A DNA stretch of 50,742 bases from an uncultured Alphaproteobacteria bacterium (GTDB lineage Bacteria > Pseudomonadota > Alphaproteobacteria > HIMB59 > GCA-002718135): contig CABYRH010000009.1 of NCBI GenBank assembly GCA_902521315.1, forward strand, positions 1 to 50,742. Reading direction: 5' to 3'. Below, one piece after another: positions 18,510 to 28,142 of this stretch. Under the pieces are notes generated by a model. It ran no database searches. It worked only from the letters and a program-made list of their open reading frames with translations, and was not told where the DNA came from. The first letter of the stretch is position 1, and every line of letters starts with the position of its first letter. The position numbers were made by a program, and so were the translations under genes.

Positions 18510-19488
18510 TCAGTATTTAAGAAAAGTAAATTATCTAAGAGTATCTGTTACAGATAGATGTGATCTGAGATGTGTTTATTGTATGAAAGAAAAAATGCAA
18601 TTTCTCCCACGAAAAGACATACTCACTTTAGAAGAAATTGAAAGATTATGTGACAACTTTATAGAACTGGGAGTAGAAAAAATTAGATTAACTGGGGGTG
18701 AACCTTTGGTAAGAAATGATATTATAAAATTAATTGAAAAACTTAATACCAAAAAAGAAAAAACAAATCTAAAGGAAATAACACTGACAACAAATGGTAC
18801 ATTATTAAAAAAATATGCCAAACTACTGAAGCTAAATGGTATTAATAGGATTAATGTTTCTCTAGATACAATTAATCCCGAAAAATATAATAAAATAACA
18901 AGATTTGGAAACATTGAAAAAGTTTTTGATGGAATTAATGAAGCACTTGATAACAACATAAAAATTAAAATTAATACTGTAGTAATTAAAGATTTTAATG
19001 AAAATGAAATTGCAGAATTAATAAATTGGACTAGTAATAAAAAAATTGATCTTACATTTATCGAAGTAATGCCAATGGAAGAAACAGATATATCAAGAGA
19101 ATATCAGTTTATCTCATTATCTGATACTTTTTCAAAACTAGACAAAATATACAATTTTTCTAAAATTGATTATAGTACTGGAGGTCCAGCAAGATTTTAC
19201 ACTAGTGATTTAGTTTCTAATAGAATTGGTTTTATAAGTCCTTTAACAAATAATTTTTGTGCGTCTTGCAATAGAGTAAGAATATCGAGCACTGGTAAAC
19301 TTTTCATGTGCCTTGGCCAAAATGACTTTGTTGATTTTAGAGAAATAATGAGAAAAGATTATAGTGATGATTATATAAAAGAAAAAATTAAGTTTGCTCT
19401 TAATATTAAACCAAAACAACATGATTTTATGATTGGAGAAAAAATTAATAAATATATGAAAAGACATATGAACGTAACAGGTGGATAA
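18496..19488 (+). CDS. moaA: GTP 3',8-cyclase (molybdenum cofactor biosynthesis)
   Basis: 330 residues. A radical-SAM enzyme catalysing the first step of molybdopterin synthesis with MoaC. The N-terminal cluster Cys22, Cys26, Cys29 (C-D-L-R-C-V-Y-C), G-G-E-P at 67-70, the C-terminal cluster Cys255, Cys258, Cys272 and the essential terminal Gly-Gly are all present. It overlaps DUF3553 by 14 bases and nadK by one base (TAATG), so the genes are translationally coupled. No other Mo-cofactor gene lies beside it. Confidence 0.97.
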   Translation: MQLIDQYLRKVNYLRVSVTDRCDLRCVYCMKEKMQFLPRKDILTLEEIERLCDNFIELGVEKIRLTGGEPLVRNDIIKLIEKLNTKKEKTNLKEITLTTNGTLLKKYAKLLKLNGINRINVSLDTINPEKYNKITRFGNIEKVFDGINEALDNNIKIKINTVVIKDFNENEIAELINWTSNKKIDLTFIEVMPMEETDISREYQFISLSDTFSKLDKIYNFSKIDYSTGGPARFYTSDLVSNRIGFISPLTNNFCASCNRVRISSTGKLFMCLGQNDFVDFREIMRKDYSDDYIKEKIKFALNIKPKQHDFMIGEKINKYMKRHMNVTGG

Positions 19489-20246
19489 TGAAATTTCATT
19501 TTTTATCATCAAACAATCCTGAGGCAAAAAATACAGAAAAAAAACTAAAAGAATTATTTGGACAAAATTCTGTGGAAGATGCAGACTACATTATTCCAAT
19601 TGGAGGAGATGGATTACTTTTAAAATCACTTCATAATTTTAATAAACTAAACAAACCATTTTTTGGAATAAACTTTGGTTCAATTGGGTTTTTAATGAAT
19701 AATCTTAGTAATGAAAATTTAAATGACATGATTACTAATGCTAAAAAATCTACTTTTAAACCATTAAAAATGACTGCTCAAAGTGTCAATAATGAAATCT
19801 TTGAGGCATATGCATATAATGAAGTTTCTCTTATGAGGCAGACTCATTTGGCATCAAAAATTAAAATCAAAATAAATGAGAAAGTAAAAATGGAAGAATT
19901 GATATGTGATGGAGTTTTGTTATCTACATCAGCTGGAAGTACAGCTTATAATCTATCCGCACATGGTAGTATTCTACCATTAGACTCAAATATACTTGCA
20001 TTAACTCCAATAAGTGCCTTTAGACCAAGGCGATGGAGAGGTGCTCTGTTATCTGAAATTAGTAAAATTGATTTTGAAGTTTTAAATAATGATGAACGCT
20101 CATCTAGTGTAACGGCAGACAATGTTGAATTTAGAGATATTAGTAAAGTTAATATTGTTTCTTCAGATGAAAATAAATGCACTGTATTGTTCGATAGTAA
20201 ACACTCTATTGAAGATAAAATTTTGAATGAGCAATTTAATTTTTAA
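19488..20246 (+). CDS. nadK: NAD kinase
   Basis: 252 residues. It phosphorylates NAD to NADP. The G-G-D-G motif is at 39-42, followed by F-G-I-N-F-G-S-I-G-F and the D-G-V-L-L-S-T-S-A-G-S-T-A-Y region that binds NAD. The start codon shares one base with the moaA stop. It converges with the VOC gene, leaving 2 bases. Confidence 0.96.
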   Translation: MKFHFLSSNNPEAKNTEKKLKELFGQNSVEDADYIIPIGGDGLLLKSLHNFNKLNKPFFGINFGSIGFLMNNLSNENLNDMITNAKKSTFKPLKMTAQSVNNEIFEAYAYNEVSLMRQTHLASKIKIKINEKVKMEELICDGVLLSTSAGSTAYNLSAHGSILPLDSNILALTPISAFRPRRWRGALLSEISKIDFEVLNNDERSSSVTADNVEFRDISKVNIVSSDENKCTVLFDSKHSIEDKILNEQFNF

Positions 20247-20248
20247 GA

Positions 20249-20623
20249 TCAAATTTTTTTAAAAATACAAATCTTGTTTCCATCTAAATCTCTTAAATAT
20301 GCATAATAATCTTTACCATGTCTGGGCCCAGGCAATCCTTCGTCTTTTGCTCCAAGACTAATTCCAATTTTATAAAATTCATTAACAGTTTTTTTAGAAT
20401 TAGCTTTAAAAGTAATCATAGTACCATTACCTATCGTTGCTTTTTTTTTATTATGAGGTCTAATCAAGTATAATTCTATTTTTTTGGGAGTTTCTTTTTT
20501 AGCATAACCATAATAACGATTATTAGATAAAACTTTTTTAATTTTTAGAGGTTTTAAAATTTTACTATAAAATGCAGATGATTTTTTTAAATTATTTGTT
20601 CCAATGGTAATAAAAGCAAACAT
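20249..20623 (-). CDS. VOC (glyoxalase/bleomycin-resistance fold) family protein
   Basis: 124 residues. Paired beta-alpha-beta-beta-beta modules start M-F-A-F-I-T-I-G-T-N-N-L-K-K-S-S-A-F-Y and end Y-Y-A-Y-L-R-D-L-D-G-N-K-I-C, the usual last strand with a D-x-D-G-N turn. This family includes glyoxalases, dioxygenases and binding proteins; no substrate can be assigned. It lies just downstream of tRNA-Leu on the same strand. Confidence 0.85.
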   Translation of the reverse strand: MFAFITIGTNNLKKSSAFYSKILKPLKIKKVLSNNRYYGYAKKETPKKIELYLIRPHNKKKATIGNGTMITFKANSKKTVNEFYKIGISLGAKDEGLPGPRHGKDYYAYLRDLDGNKICIFKKI

Positions 20624-20634
20624 AATTTAGAAAT

Positions 20635-20719
20635 TGGTAGCCTCGGCCGGACTTGAACCGGCACTCCCAAAAGGGCAAGGATTTTAAGTCCTTTGTGTCT
20701 ACCATTCCACCACGAGGCC
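20635..20719 (-). tRNA. tRNA-Leu (anticodon TAA)
   Basis: On the minus strand an 85-base cloverleaf starts GGCCTCG and ends CGAGGCT-A-CCA. The acceptor pairs fully (with G-U at the first pair) and CCA is encoded. The anticodon arm AAGGACTTAAAATCCTT gives anticodon TAA. A long variable arm marks a class II tRNA, and the T arm GCCGGTTCAAGTCCGGC is perfect. Confidence 0.97.
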
Positions 20720-20735
20720 TAATTTTGGATTAATA

Positions 20736-21482
20736 TCAAACTATAGAACTTTTTCCACCATTTAATTCAATCATCTTAGTTATATCATCGACTATTGGTT
20801 GGATAGATTTCATATCCCATGATGATACAACTATGTTAACACCACCTGTTTTAGCTACAAGATTAAAATATGGGTAACTACCGATTGATGCATTTGTATA
20901 ATTGTTTTGAATATTTTTTAAATTTTTTGCAATTTTACTTTCGTATAAATTAGTATTAATTGTTGTAACAAGTTTTGGGTTACCTTTTTTAATTTTTTTC
21001 ATTAATTCCTCAAACATAACTTGCATTATTTCTGGGACACCAGGTAAAACATAAATATTTTTTACAATAAATCCTGGTGCAGCGGTCATTGGATTTAAAA
21101 TAAGCTCTGAACCAAATGGCATTTTGGCCATCCTTTGCCTGCTTTCATTAAATTCACCTTTTGGATAATAATTTTCAAGAATTTCAAAAGCCATTTTATT
21201 TGTTTCATATTGTAAATTAAAGGCTGCAGATATACTTTCTGAAGTTATATCATCATGAGTTGGTCCAATTCCTCCAGTAGTAAAAACATAAGAGTATTTT
21301 GAGCTATATTTTAAAACATTTTCAATTATTGTTTTTTTATCATCCTGAATAACAATAACTTCTTCTAACTTAATACCAGCTTCTATTAATTTTTTTGCAA
21401 TATAATTTGAGTTTGTATCTTGAGTTCTACCAGAAAGTATTTCATCGCCAATAACAATAACACCTGCAGTAAAAGAACTCAT
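20736..21482 (-). CDS. CinA N-terminal-like (MoaB/MogA-fold) protein, COG1058
   Basis: 248 residues. The start A-G-V-I-V-I-G-D-E-I-L-S-G-R-T-Q-D-T-N and the T-T-G-G-I-G-P-T-H-D-D-I-T motif define the competence/damage-inducible CinA N-terminal domain, a molybdopterin-binding-like fold associated with ADP-ribose pyrophosphatase activity in some members. The C-terminal nicotinamide-nucleotide amidase domain of full CinA is absent, as in the short version common in Alphaproteobacteria. It is a single gene upstream of tRNA-Leu. Confidence 0.9.
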   Translation of the reverse strand: MSSFTAGVIVIGDEILSGRTQDTNSNYIAKKLIEAGIKLEEVIVIQDDKKTIIENVLKYSSKYSYVFTTGGIGPTHDDITSESISAAFNLQYETNKMAFEILENYYPKGEFNESRQRMAKMPFGSELILNPMTAAPGFIVKNIYVLPGVPEIMQVMFEELMKKIKKGNPKLVTTINTNLYESKIAKNLKNIQNNYTNASIGSYPYFNLVAKTGGVNIVVSSWDMKSIQPIVDDITKMIELNGGKSSIV

Positions 21483-21539
21483 ATGATTAATTGATATTTT
21501 CTATATATTATTTATTAATCGTAAGTAATTATTTTTTAA

Positions 21540-22334
21540 ATGAGAAACAACAATATCCCAATTCATACGAAAAAAGATTTTGAAGGCATGAGAGAAGCCG
21601 GTTCTTTAGCTGCTGATGTTCTAGATTCTTTAAATGAAAAGATTGTCCCAGGTATAAATACTCAAGAAATAAATGACATATGTCATGATCAAATTATTCA
21701 AAACAAAGCAATACCAGCTCCTTTAAATTATAAAGGTTTCCCAAAATCAGTTTGTACATCTGTTAATCATGTTGTTTGCCATGGAATTCCTTCTGAAAGA
21801 AAAATTCTATCTGATGGCGATATAGTAAATGTAGATGTAACAGTTATTCTAAATGGTTGGTATGGTGATAGTTCGAGAATGTTTGTTGCAGGCAAGACAA
21901 ATAAAAAAAATTATGAATTTTTAAAAACAACTTACGAATCTTTATTAATTGGTATTAGTGAAGCTAAACCTGGTAAGCATATTGGTGATATTGGAAATAA
22001 AATTCAGAAACTTGCAGAAGGAAAAGGTTATTCTGTAGTAAAAGATTTTTGTGGTCATGGAATTGGAAAGGAATTTCATACTCCACCTAGTGTTTTACAT
22101 TTTGGAGAACCAGGTGAAGGACCAATGTTAGAGCCTGGAATGTTTTTAACAATTGAACCAATGATTAATTTTGGTGGATGGCAAACAAAAATACTAAATG
22201 ATGGATGGACTGCTGTAACAAAAGATAAATCTTTATCTGCTCAATTCGAACATACAATTGGAATAACAGAAGAAGGAAATGAAATATTTACATTATCTAA
22301 AAATAATACAGCTTTTCCAATAAAGGATGTATAA
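21540..22334 (+). CDS. map: Methionine aminopeptidase, type I
   Basis: 264 residues. It removes the initiator Met from nascent proteins. The metal ligands Asp99, Asp110, His173, Glu206 and Glu237 and the substrate His81 (C-H-G-I-P) are all present. There is no zinc-finger N-terminal extension and no type II insert. It is first in a plus-strand run map-purB-bolA-grxD-rarD; purB starts 9 bases later. Confidence 0.97.
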   Translation: MRNNNIPIHTKKDFEGMREAGSLAADVLDSLNEKIVPGINTQEINDICHDQIIQNKAIPAPLNYKGFPKSVCTSVNHVVCHGIPSERKILSDGDIVNVDVTVILNGWYGDSSRMFVAGKTNKKNYEFLKTTYESLLIGISEAKPGKHIGDIGNKIQKLAEGKGYSVVKDFCGHGIGKEFHTPPSVLHFGEPGEGPMLEPGMFLTIEPMINFGGWQTKILNDGWTAVTKDKSLSAQFEHTIGITEEGNEIFTLSKNNTAFPIKDV

Positions 22335-22343
22335 GTAGAAAAA

Positions 22344-23636
22344 ATGATACCTAGATATAATAGACCTAAAATTGAAAAGATTTGGTCATTAGAAAATAAA
22401 TTTACAATTTGGACAGAAATTGAGTGTTTGATTGCAGAAAAACAAGCAATGCTCGGCGTTATTCCAAAAAAAGCAGCAAAAGAAATAAGAAATAAAGCAA
22501 AATTTAATATTAAAGAAATAGAAAAAATTGAAAAAGAAACAAAACATGATGTTGTTGCTTATATTAATAATGTAAGCAAATATATTGGAGATTCATCAAA
22601 ATATTTTCATTTTGGTGTAACATCAAGTGATATTATTGATACTTCATTTTCTGTACAACTAAAGCAAACCTCTGAAATAATAAGAAAAAGCTTAGTAGAA
22701 TGTATTCAAAGTTTAAAAATCAAATCTAAAAAATATAAAGACACATTAATGATTGGAAGGAGCCATGGTATACATGCTGAGCCTATTACTTTTGGATTAA
22801 AATTATCTTCCTTTTATTTTGAGTTTAAAAGAAATTTAGAAAGACTTGATCAAGCGATCAACGAAATATCTGTTTGTGCTATTTCTGGCCCTGTTGGAAC
22901 ATTTAATTCTATAGACCCACGAGTTCAAGATTATGTAGCAAAAAAACTTAAACTAAATTCTGAAGATGTATCAACTCAAGTAATTCCAAGAGATAGGCAT
23001 GCGTATTTTTTCTCAGTACTAGGAATTTTAGCGTCCTCTATTGAGAGGTTTGCTGTAGAAATTCGAAATTTACAAAAAACAGAGGTGTTAGAAGTTGAAG
23101 AAAGTTTTTCTTCTAAGCAAAAGGGTTCTTCTGCAATGCCTCACAAACGTAATCCAGTATTAAGTGAGAACTTAACAGGTATCTCACGTTATATTAGAAG
23201 TGGTGTAATACCTTCACTAGAAAATGTAGTACTTTGGCACGAGAGAGATATTAGTCATTCTAGTGTTGAAAGAATTACGACTCCAGATATTACAATTGCA
23301 ACTGATTTTGCACTGAGTCGTTTAAATGGCATTATAAAGAATTTAAAAGTCTATCCTAAAAATATGTTGAAAAATTTGAATATGCTTGGGGGTTTACATA
23401 GAACTCACGATATTATGTTAAAACTAATTGAAAAAGGATTGAAAAGACAACAAGCCTATAAAATTGTTCAAGAAAGTGCCATGGAAACATGGAATAATAA
23501 TAAGAATTTTGCTCAAGTTTTACAAAAAAATAAAGAATTAAACAAAAAATTAAATTCAAAAGAAATCGAAAAAATCATTAAAGATGATAACGATCTAAAG
23601 AAAATAGATTGGATATTTAAAAATAAAATTAAATAG
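22344..23636 (+). CDS. purB: Adenylosuccinate lyase
   Basis: 430 residues. It acts twice in purine synthesis, cleaving SAICAR and adenylosuccinate. The fumarase-superfamily signature G-S-S-A-M-P-H-K-R-N-P is intact, as are T-S-S-D-I-I-D-T and G-R-S-H-G-I-H-A-E-P with its catalytic His. The length fits the bacterial type that lacks the E. coli C-terminal extension. Confidence 0.97.
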   Translation: MIPRYNRPKIEKIWSLENKFTIWTEIECLIAEKQAMLGVIPKKAAKEIRNKAKFNIKEIEKIEKETKHDVVAYINNVSKYIGDSSKYFHFGVTSSDIIDTSFSVQLKQTSEIIRKSLVECIQSLKIKSKKYKDTLMIGRSHGIHAEPITFGLKLSSFYFEFKRNLERLDQAINEISVCAISGPVGTFNSIDPRVQDYVAKKLKLNSEDVSTQVIPRDRHAYFFSVLGILASSIERFAVEIRNLQKTEVLEVEESFSSKQKGSSAMPHKRNPVLSENLTGISRYIRSGVIPSLENVVLWHERDISHSSVERITTPDITIATDFALSRLNGIIKNLKVYPKNMLKNLNMLGGLHRTHDIMLKLIEKGLKRQQAYKIVQESAMETWNNNKNFAQVLQKNKELNKKLNSKEIEKIIKDDNDLKKIDWIFKNKIK

Positions 23637-23673
23637 TCTTTATTTTTTTTAATATCTGAACTATTTTATAGGT

Positions 23674-23904
23674 ATGCCAATGACTGTTGAACAAATTGAA
23701 CAATTTATTAAAGAAGCTATACCAGATGCAACTGTTGAAATTGAAGATCTTAAAGGTGACGGTGATCATTACAGTGCTATAGTGACGTCAAAATCCTTTT
23801 CTGGAAAAACAAGGGTACAACAACATAAGATGGTTTATGATGCTTTTAATGGTAAAATGGGTAGTGATTTGCACGCACTTAGGCTAAAAACTGTATCGGA
23901 GTAA
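23674..23904 (+). CDS. BolA family protein (IbaG/BolA2-like)
   Basis: 76 residues, or 74 if the ATG at 23680 is used. A small alpha/beta protein with D-L-K-G-D-G-D-H-Y-S-A-I-V and the conserved C-terminal H-A-L-R-L-K-T. BolA2-type proteins pair with monothiol glutaredoxins through a shared [2Fe-2S] cluster, and the monothiol glutaredoxin gene follows directly (2-base gap). An iron-sulfur or iron-homeostasis role is therefore inferred. Confidence 0.93.
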   Translation: MPMTVEQIEQFIKEAIPDATVEIEDLKGDGDHYSAIVTSKSFSGKTRVQQHKMVYDAFNGKMGSDLHALRLKTVSE

Positions 23905-23906
23905 TA

Positions 23907-24248
23907 ATGAATAATAATGACCATGTATCTCAAAATATAGAAAATGAAATTAACTCAAATGATGTAATGCTTTTCATGAAGGGTACCCCTGTATTTCCAA
24001 TGTGTGGATTTTCTGCAAGAGTAGTTGAAATATTAAATAAAGTAGGTGTTAAATTTGGAAGTGTGAATGTGTTAGAGAGTGACGAAATGAGAGAAGGTAT
24101 TAAAACATATTCTAATTGGCCAACCATACCACAACTTTATGTTAAGAAAGAATTTATAGGAGGGTGTGATATTATAGCTGAAATGTTTGAAAGTGGTGAA
24201 TTATTAGAGTTATTCAATACAAATGGAATAGACGTAAACCCGTCCTAG
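23907..24248 (+). CDS. grxD: Monothiol glutaredoxin (Grx4/GrxD type)
   Basis: 113 residues. The C-G-F-S active site starts at Cys33, preceded by M-K-G-T-P and followed by W-P-T-I-P-Q-L-Y and G-G-C-D-I, the glutathione-binding elements. It carries or transfers [2Fe-2S] clusters, usually as a heterodimer with BolA, whose gene is immediately upstream. The following EamA gene starts one base after its stop. Confidence 0.96.
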   Translation: MNNNDHVSQNIENEINSNDVMLFMKGTPVFPMCGFSARVVEILNKVGVKFGSVNVLESDEMREGIKTYSNWPTIPQLYVKKEFIGGCDIIAEMFESGELLELFNTNGIDVNPS

Positions 24249-24249
24249 T

Positions 24250-25149
24250 TTGTTAAATAATAAATTTTCTAAAGGTGTAATATTTTCCTGTATTGCAGCA
24301 GTTTTTTGGGGGCTTCCACAACCTCTTTTTTTTAATGAATTAAATCACGTTGAGACTATTGAAGTTGTGGCTCATAGAGGTTTTTGGTCGTTTATTTTTC
24401 TATTTTTACTATTAATTTTAGTTTCAAACTTAAGTGATTTTATTGAAATATTTAAATCTAGAAAAAGAATATTTATTTTAACAATTACAGCTTTTCTTAT
24501 TGCAGGTAACTGGGCAGGTTTTATTTATTCTGTAGGGCAAGAAAGAGTTCAGGATGCATCAATGGGTTACTTTATTACTCCAATGATCAGTATTATTTTA
24601 GGTTATTTTTTTTTAAATGAAAAAATAAATAAGCCTAAATTTGCATCTGTATGTCTTATGTTCTTAGGTATATTATTCTTATTTATTAACCTCAATAAAT
24701 TTCCATTCCTAATAATTTGGATTGGAACCTCATGGGCAATATATGGATTATTAAGAAAACAAGTTAATGTTAATCCTTCAATTGGTTTATTTTATGAAAC
24801 TTTCATAATATCTTTAATATCTATCCCTTATTTAGCTTATTTATTTTGGCAAAATGAAAATAGTATTTTTAGTATTGATTTGAAGACATCATTATTTTTA
24901 ATTCTAACAGGAGCTGTAACAATTTTTCCATTATTTTTTTTTAATTTGGGTTTAAAATTTATTCAATTAGGTCTTGCTGGAGTTTTATTTTACTTAGCAC
25001 CAACATTTCATTTTATAACTTCAGTATTTATTCTTAATGAAGAAATTTTACAAATTAAGTTAATATCATTTATAATTATTTGGATAGGAATAATAATTTA
25101 TATTTATGATAGTTATAAAAAAGAAATTATCTTGAATAATACTCAATAA
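24250..25149 (+). CDS. RarD-like EamA/DMT family permease
   Basis: 299 residues, about ten transmembrane helices. The opening with A-V-F-W-G, then [10 protein letters not shown] and [11 protein letters not shown] matches the RarD branch of drug/metabolite transporters. The start is TTG at 24250, one base after the grxD stop; no suitable ATG precedes the first helix. Substrate unknown. Its 3' end overlaps rpsD on the other strand by 23 bases. Confidence 0.88.
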   Translation: MLNNKFSKGVIFSCIAAVFWGLPQPLFFNELNHVETIEVVAHRGFWSFIFLFLLLILVSNLSDFIEIFKSRKRIFILTITAFLIAGNWAGFIYSVGQERVQDASMGYFITPMISIILGYFFLNEKINKPKFASVCLMFLGILFLFINLNKFPFLIIWIGTSWAIYGLLRKQVNVNPSIGLFYETFIISLISIPYLAYLFWQNENSIFSIDLKTSLFLILTGAVTIFPLFFFNLGLKFIQLGLAGVLFYLAPTFHFITSVFILNEEILQIKLISFIIIWIGIIIYIYDSYKKEIILNNTQ

Positions 25150-25747
25150 CTAAATTAGGTTCCATAGTTACAGGATAAGGAACATCATGAATTAAAGGTG
25201 CTCTTAAAAATCGACCTTTCAATTCTTTTACATCAACTTCTAAATATTCTGGAATTTCTCTTTCTTGAGAACTAACTGATTCTACAATTAAATTAATTTC
25301 TTTACTTTTATCTCTTATTGAGATTTCATCTCCATCGCTAACACTATAAGATGGAATGTTAACTCTTTTTCCATTAACCTTTACATGACCATGATTAACT
25401 AGCTGTCTTGCAGAAAAAATTGTAGGTACAAATTTCATTCTATAAACTGTAGCATCTAATCTTCTTTCTAAAAGTTCAATTAAAATCTGACTTGTATCAC
25501 CTTTAATATTGGAAGCTTTTTTGAAAATATTCCTAAATTGTCTTTCAGTTAAATCACCATAATAAAATTTAAGTTTTTGCTTAGCAAATAACTGATTTCC
25601 ATAATCTGATAGTTTCTTTCTTTGACCCTGTACACCATGCTGACCAGGCTTTGAGTTTCTTCTATTAAAAGGGCTTTTAGGTCTCCCCCATAAATTCACA
25701 CCTAACCTTCTATCGATTTTGTATTTAGCGTTATGTCTTTTTGTCAT
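25127..25747 (-). CDS. rpsD: 30S ribosomal protein S4
   Basis: 206 residues, normal length. The N-terminal region has [14 protein letters not shown] and K-P-G-Q-H-G; the S4 RNA-binding domain has R-R-L-D-A-T-V-Y-R and [13 protein letters not shown]. It nucleates 30S assembly on 16S rRNA. The gene stands alone, outside the alpha operon, with its own promoter, as in other Alphaproteobacteria. Confidence 0.98.
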   Translation of the reverse strand: MTKRHNAKYKIDRRLGVNLWGRPKSPFNRRNSKPGQHGVQGQRKKLSDYGNQLFAKQKLKFYYGDLTERQFRNIFKKASNIKGDTSQILIELLERRLDATVYRMKFVPTIFSARQLVNHGHVKVNGKRVNIPSYSVSDGDEISIRDKSKEINLIVESVSSQEREIPEYLEVDVKELKGRFLRAPLIHDVPYPVTMEPNLVIEYYSR

Positions 25748-25759
25748 TAATATGAGGGG

Positions 25760-25787
25760 TATATAGTGATTTAAAGTACTATGTCAA
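25760..25787 (-). promoter_or_regulatory. Promoter of rpsD (TTGACA-16-TATATA)
   Basis: On the minus strand a perfect TTGACA (25782-25787) is followed after 16 bases by TATATA (25760-25765). The start codon is 12 bases further on, leaving a predicted leader of about 6 bases with no Shine-Dalgarno site. This is the best sigma-70-type promoter in the window. Confidence 0.75.
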
Positions 25788-25810
25788 ATTTAATATACTT
25801 AATTTTTGGC

Positions 25811-26521
25811 TTATTTATTAAGTTTTTTAGTAATTCCCCATAATGTCTGCAATTCTTTCTTTGTGAGAGGGATTTTTGTGAAAATACTATAAATATTATT
25901 CTTCATACTTTCTTTTTTTTCACTTGGAGTAAAAAATTTTTTATTTTCAAGTTTCTCAATCACATGATTTAAGAATTTAGATAATTGATATTTACTAATA
26001 TTATCTTTTTCAATTGAAATAGAATTAGTAATTTTTAAATTATTCAATTCAAATAATTTATGACTTAAAACAGTAACTGCATGAGAAAGATTTAATGAAT
26101 TACTTTTACTACTTGTTTCAATAGTAAAAATAATATCAGATAATCTCAAATCCTCATTTGAAAGTCCTGAATTTTCAGGACCAAAAAGTATTGCTGTTTT
26201 TTTATTAACAATAATTTTTCTTTTTATGAATTTAAAATCGTTAGTAGAATTTTTTTCCAAATATCTTCTTCTATTCGTTGTGGCCACAACATAAGAAAAA
26301 TTAGAAAGTGCAATTTCTAAATCATCATAAACTTTAATATTCTTAATAATTTTCGTTGCTTTTTTTGCTGCATTTATTGATTTATTGTTTAACCATTTAT
26401 CTCTTGGCGAAACAATAATTAGATCTTTTAAACCAAAGTTGTGCATAACACGAGCAACCATTCCAATATTTTCAGGAAGTTGGGGTCTAACTAAAATTAT
26501 GCTTGGATTTTTTGGAGTCAA
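25811..26521 (-). CDS. trmJ: TrmJ-like SpoU-family RNA 2'-O-methyltransferase
   Basis: 236 residues. The SPOUT signatures are I-I-L-V-R-P-Q-L-P-E-N-I-G-M-V-A-R-V-M-H-N-F-G, then I-L-F-G-P-E-N-S-G-L-S-N-E-D-L and the S-L-N-L-S-H-A-V knot end. TrmJ methylates position 32 of tRNAs. The C-terminal extension after residue 165 fits TrmJ. The start overlaps the cimA stop by four bases (ATGA). The exact target base is inferred. Confidence 0.88.
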   Translation of the reverse strand: MTPKNPSIILVRPQLPENIGMVARVMHNFGLKDLIIVSPRDKWLNNKSINAAKKATKIIKNIKVYDDLEIALSNFSYVVATTNRRRYLEKNSTNDFKFIKRKIIVNKKTAILFGPENSGLSNEDLRLSDIIFTIETSSKSNSLNLSHAVTVLSHKLFELNNLKITNSISIEKDNISKYQLSKFLNHVIEKLENKKFFTPSEKKESMKNNIYSIFTKIPLTKKELQTLWGITKKLNK

Positions 26522-28104
26522 TTTTTATTCTTTAAATCATTTAATAGCTTAAAAGTAATGCTATCAAAAATAGCGCTATAAGATGCATCAATAATATTTG
26601 GAGATACGCCAATAGTTGTCCAATGTGTATTAGTGGAATCAGATGATTCAATTAAAACTCTTGTGATAGCGCCAGTACCTTTTTCTGATGAAAGAATCAT
26701 AACTTTGTAATCAGTTAACTTTAAATCTTTGAGACTAGGATAATAATCAATTAGGGCTTTTCTTAATGCACTATCAATAGCATTTACTGGACCATTTCCA
26801 GTACCTACTGTCATCATATTTGAATCTTTAACTTTTAAAAATACCGTAGCCTCTGCTTCAGTAACAATTTCACCTTTAGCATTCCATCTTCTTTCATCTG
26901 TGACTCTAAATTTTTCTAAATTATAAAAATCCTCAAAATGACCAAGATGACGTCTTACTAATAGTTCAAAACTAGCTAAAGCAGTATCAAATGAATATCC
27001 TTCTGATTCTTTTTCCTTGATAATCTCTAAGATATTGTTGATTTCATTTTTAGGTAGATCAATATTAATCTTATTTAATTGATTTAATATATTAGATCTT
27101 CCTGCCTGATTAGAAATTACTACGTTTCTAGAATTACCAACAATTTCTGGTTTAATATGTTCATAAGTTGAAGAATTTTTTTCTATGGCAGATGCATGTA
27201 ATCCACCTTTATGAGAGAAAGCATGATCTCCAACATATGGAGCATTTTTTCTTGAAGGCATGTTTAGAATATCGTTTAATGTTCTAGAAATATGAATTAA
27301 ATTTTTTAACTTATCTTTTGAAATATTTGTTTTATATTTTGTTTTTAGAACCAAAGATGGAATTAAGGAAATTAAATTAGTATTTCCACATCTTTCTCCT
27401 AAACCATTAATTGTTCCCTGTATCTGTCTTGCTCCAGCATTAATAGCTGCTAATGCATTTGCAACTGCATTGTCAGTATCATTGTGGGCATGTATACCAA
27501 CATTTTGACCTGGTATAACTTTTACTACTTCTGAAACAATATTGAAAATTTCATCTGGAAGAGTTCCTCCATTTGTATCACAAAGCACAACCCATCTTGC
27601 ACCAGCGTCATATGCTGCTTTAATACAATTCAATGCAAACTCTTTATTTTCTTTAAAGCCATCAAAAAAATGTTCTGCATCAAAAATTGGCTCTTTGTTT
27701 TTATTCTTTATTGATTGAATACTATCACTGATCATTTTTAAATTTTCATCTTCAGATATTTCTAAAGCATTTTTTACGTGAAATGATGATGATTTACCTA
27801 CAATACAAACACAACTTGCGCTTGAATTAATAAGTGCATTTAATCCTGGATCGTTATCTGCACTTCTACCTGGTCTTCTTGTCATACCAAAGGCGGTCAA
27901 TTTACTTTTCGAAAATTTTGTATTTCTAGAAAAAAAATCATTATCGGTAGGATTTGCTCCTGGCCATCCACCTTCAATGTAATCTATTCCTAAATCATCA
28001 AGATGTTGGGATATATTCATTTTATCACTAACAGAAAAATTAACTCCTGTTGTTTGCTGACCATCTCTAAGTGTGGTATCGAATAAATATACTTTATCTT
28101 CCAT
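26518..28104 (-). CDS. cimA: (R)-citramalate synthase
   Basis: 528 residues. A DRE-TIM metallolyase start L-F-D-T-T-L-R-D-G-Q-Q-T-T-G-V-N-F, the H-A-H-N-D-T metal site and the C-terminal regulatory LeuA dimer domain are all seen. The D-Y-I-E-G-G-W-P-G-A-N-P segment and overall length fit the CimA type rather than 2-isopropylmalate synthase. It condenses acetyl-CoA and pyruvate to citramalate, giving 2-oxobutyrate for isoleucine. The next gene, trmJ, overlaps by 4 bases. Confidence 0.92.
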   Translation of the reverse strand: MEDKVYLFDTTLRDGQQTTGVNFSVSDKMNISQHLDDLGIDYIEGGWPGANPTDNDFFSRNTKFSKSKLTAFGMTRRPGRSADNDPGLNALINSSASCVCIVGKSSSFHVKNALEISEDENLKMISDSIQSIKNKNKEPIFDAEHFFDGFKENKEFALNCIKAAYDAGARWVVLCDTNGGTLPDEIFNIVSEVVKVIPGQNVGIHAHNDTDNAVANALAAINAGARQIQGTINGLGERCGNTNLISLIPSLVLKTKYKTNISKDKLKNLIHISRTLNDILNMPSRKNAPYVGDHAFSHKGGLHASAIEKNSSTYEHIKPEIVGNSRNVVISNQAGRSNILNQLNKINIDLPKNEINNILEIIKEKESEGYSFDTALASFELLVRRHLGHFEDFYNLEKFRVTDERRWNAKGEIVTEAEATVFLKVKDSNMMTVGTGNGPVNAIDSALRKALIDYYPSLKDLKLTDYKVMILSSEKGTGAITRVLIESSDSTNTHWTTIGVSPNIIDASYSAIFDSITFKLLNDLKNKN

Positions 28105-28142
28105 AATTACAAGATCGCTAATAGAGTATAAATTAAAATTTA

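Noticed and set aside
18576..18959. 127-codon minus-strand frame inside moaA
   Set aside because: Antisense shadow of moaA, whose radical-SAM motifs are intact across the same bases.
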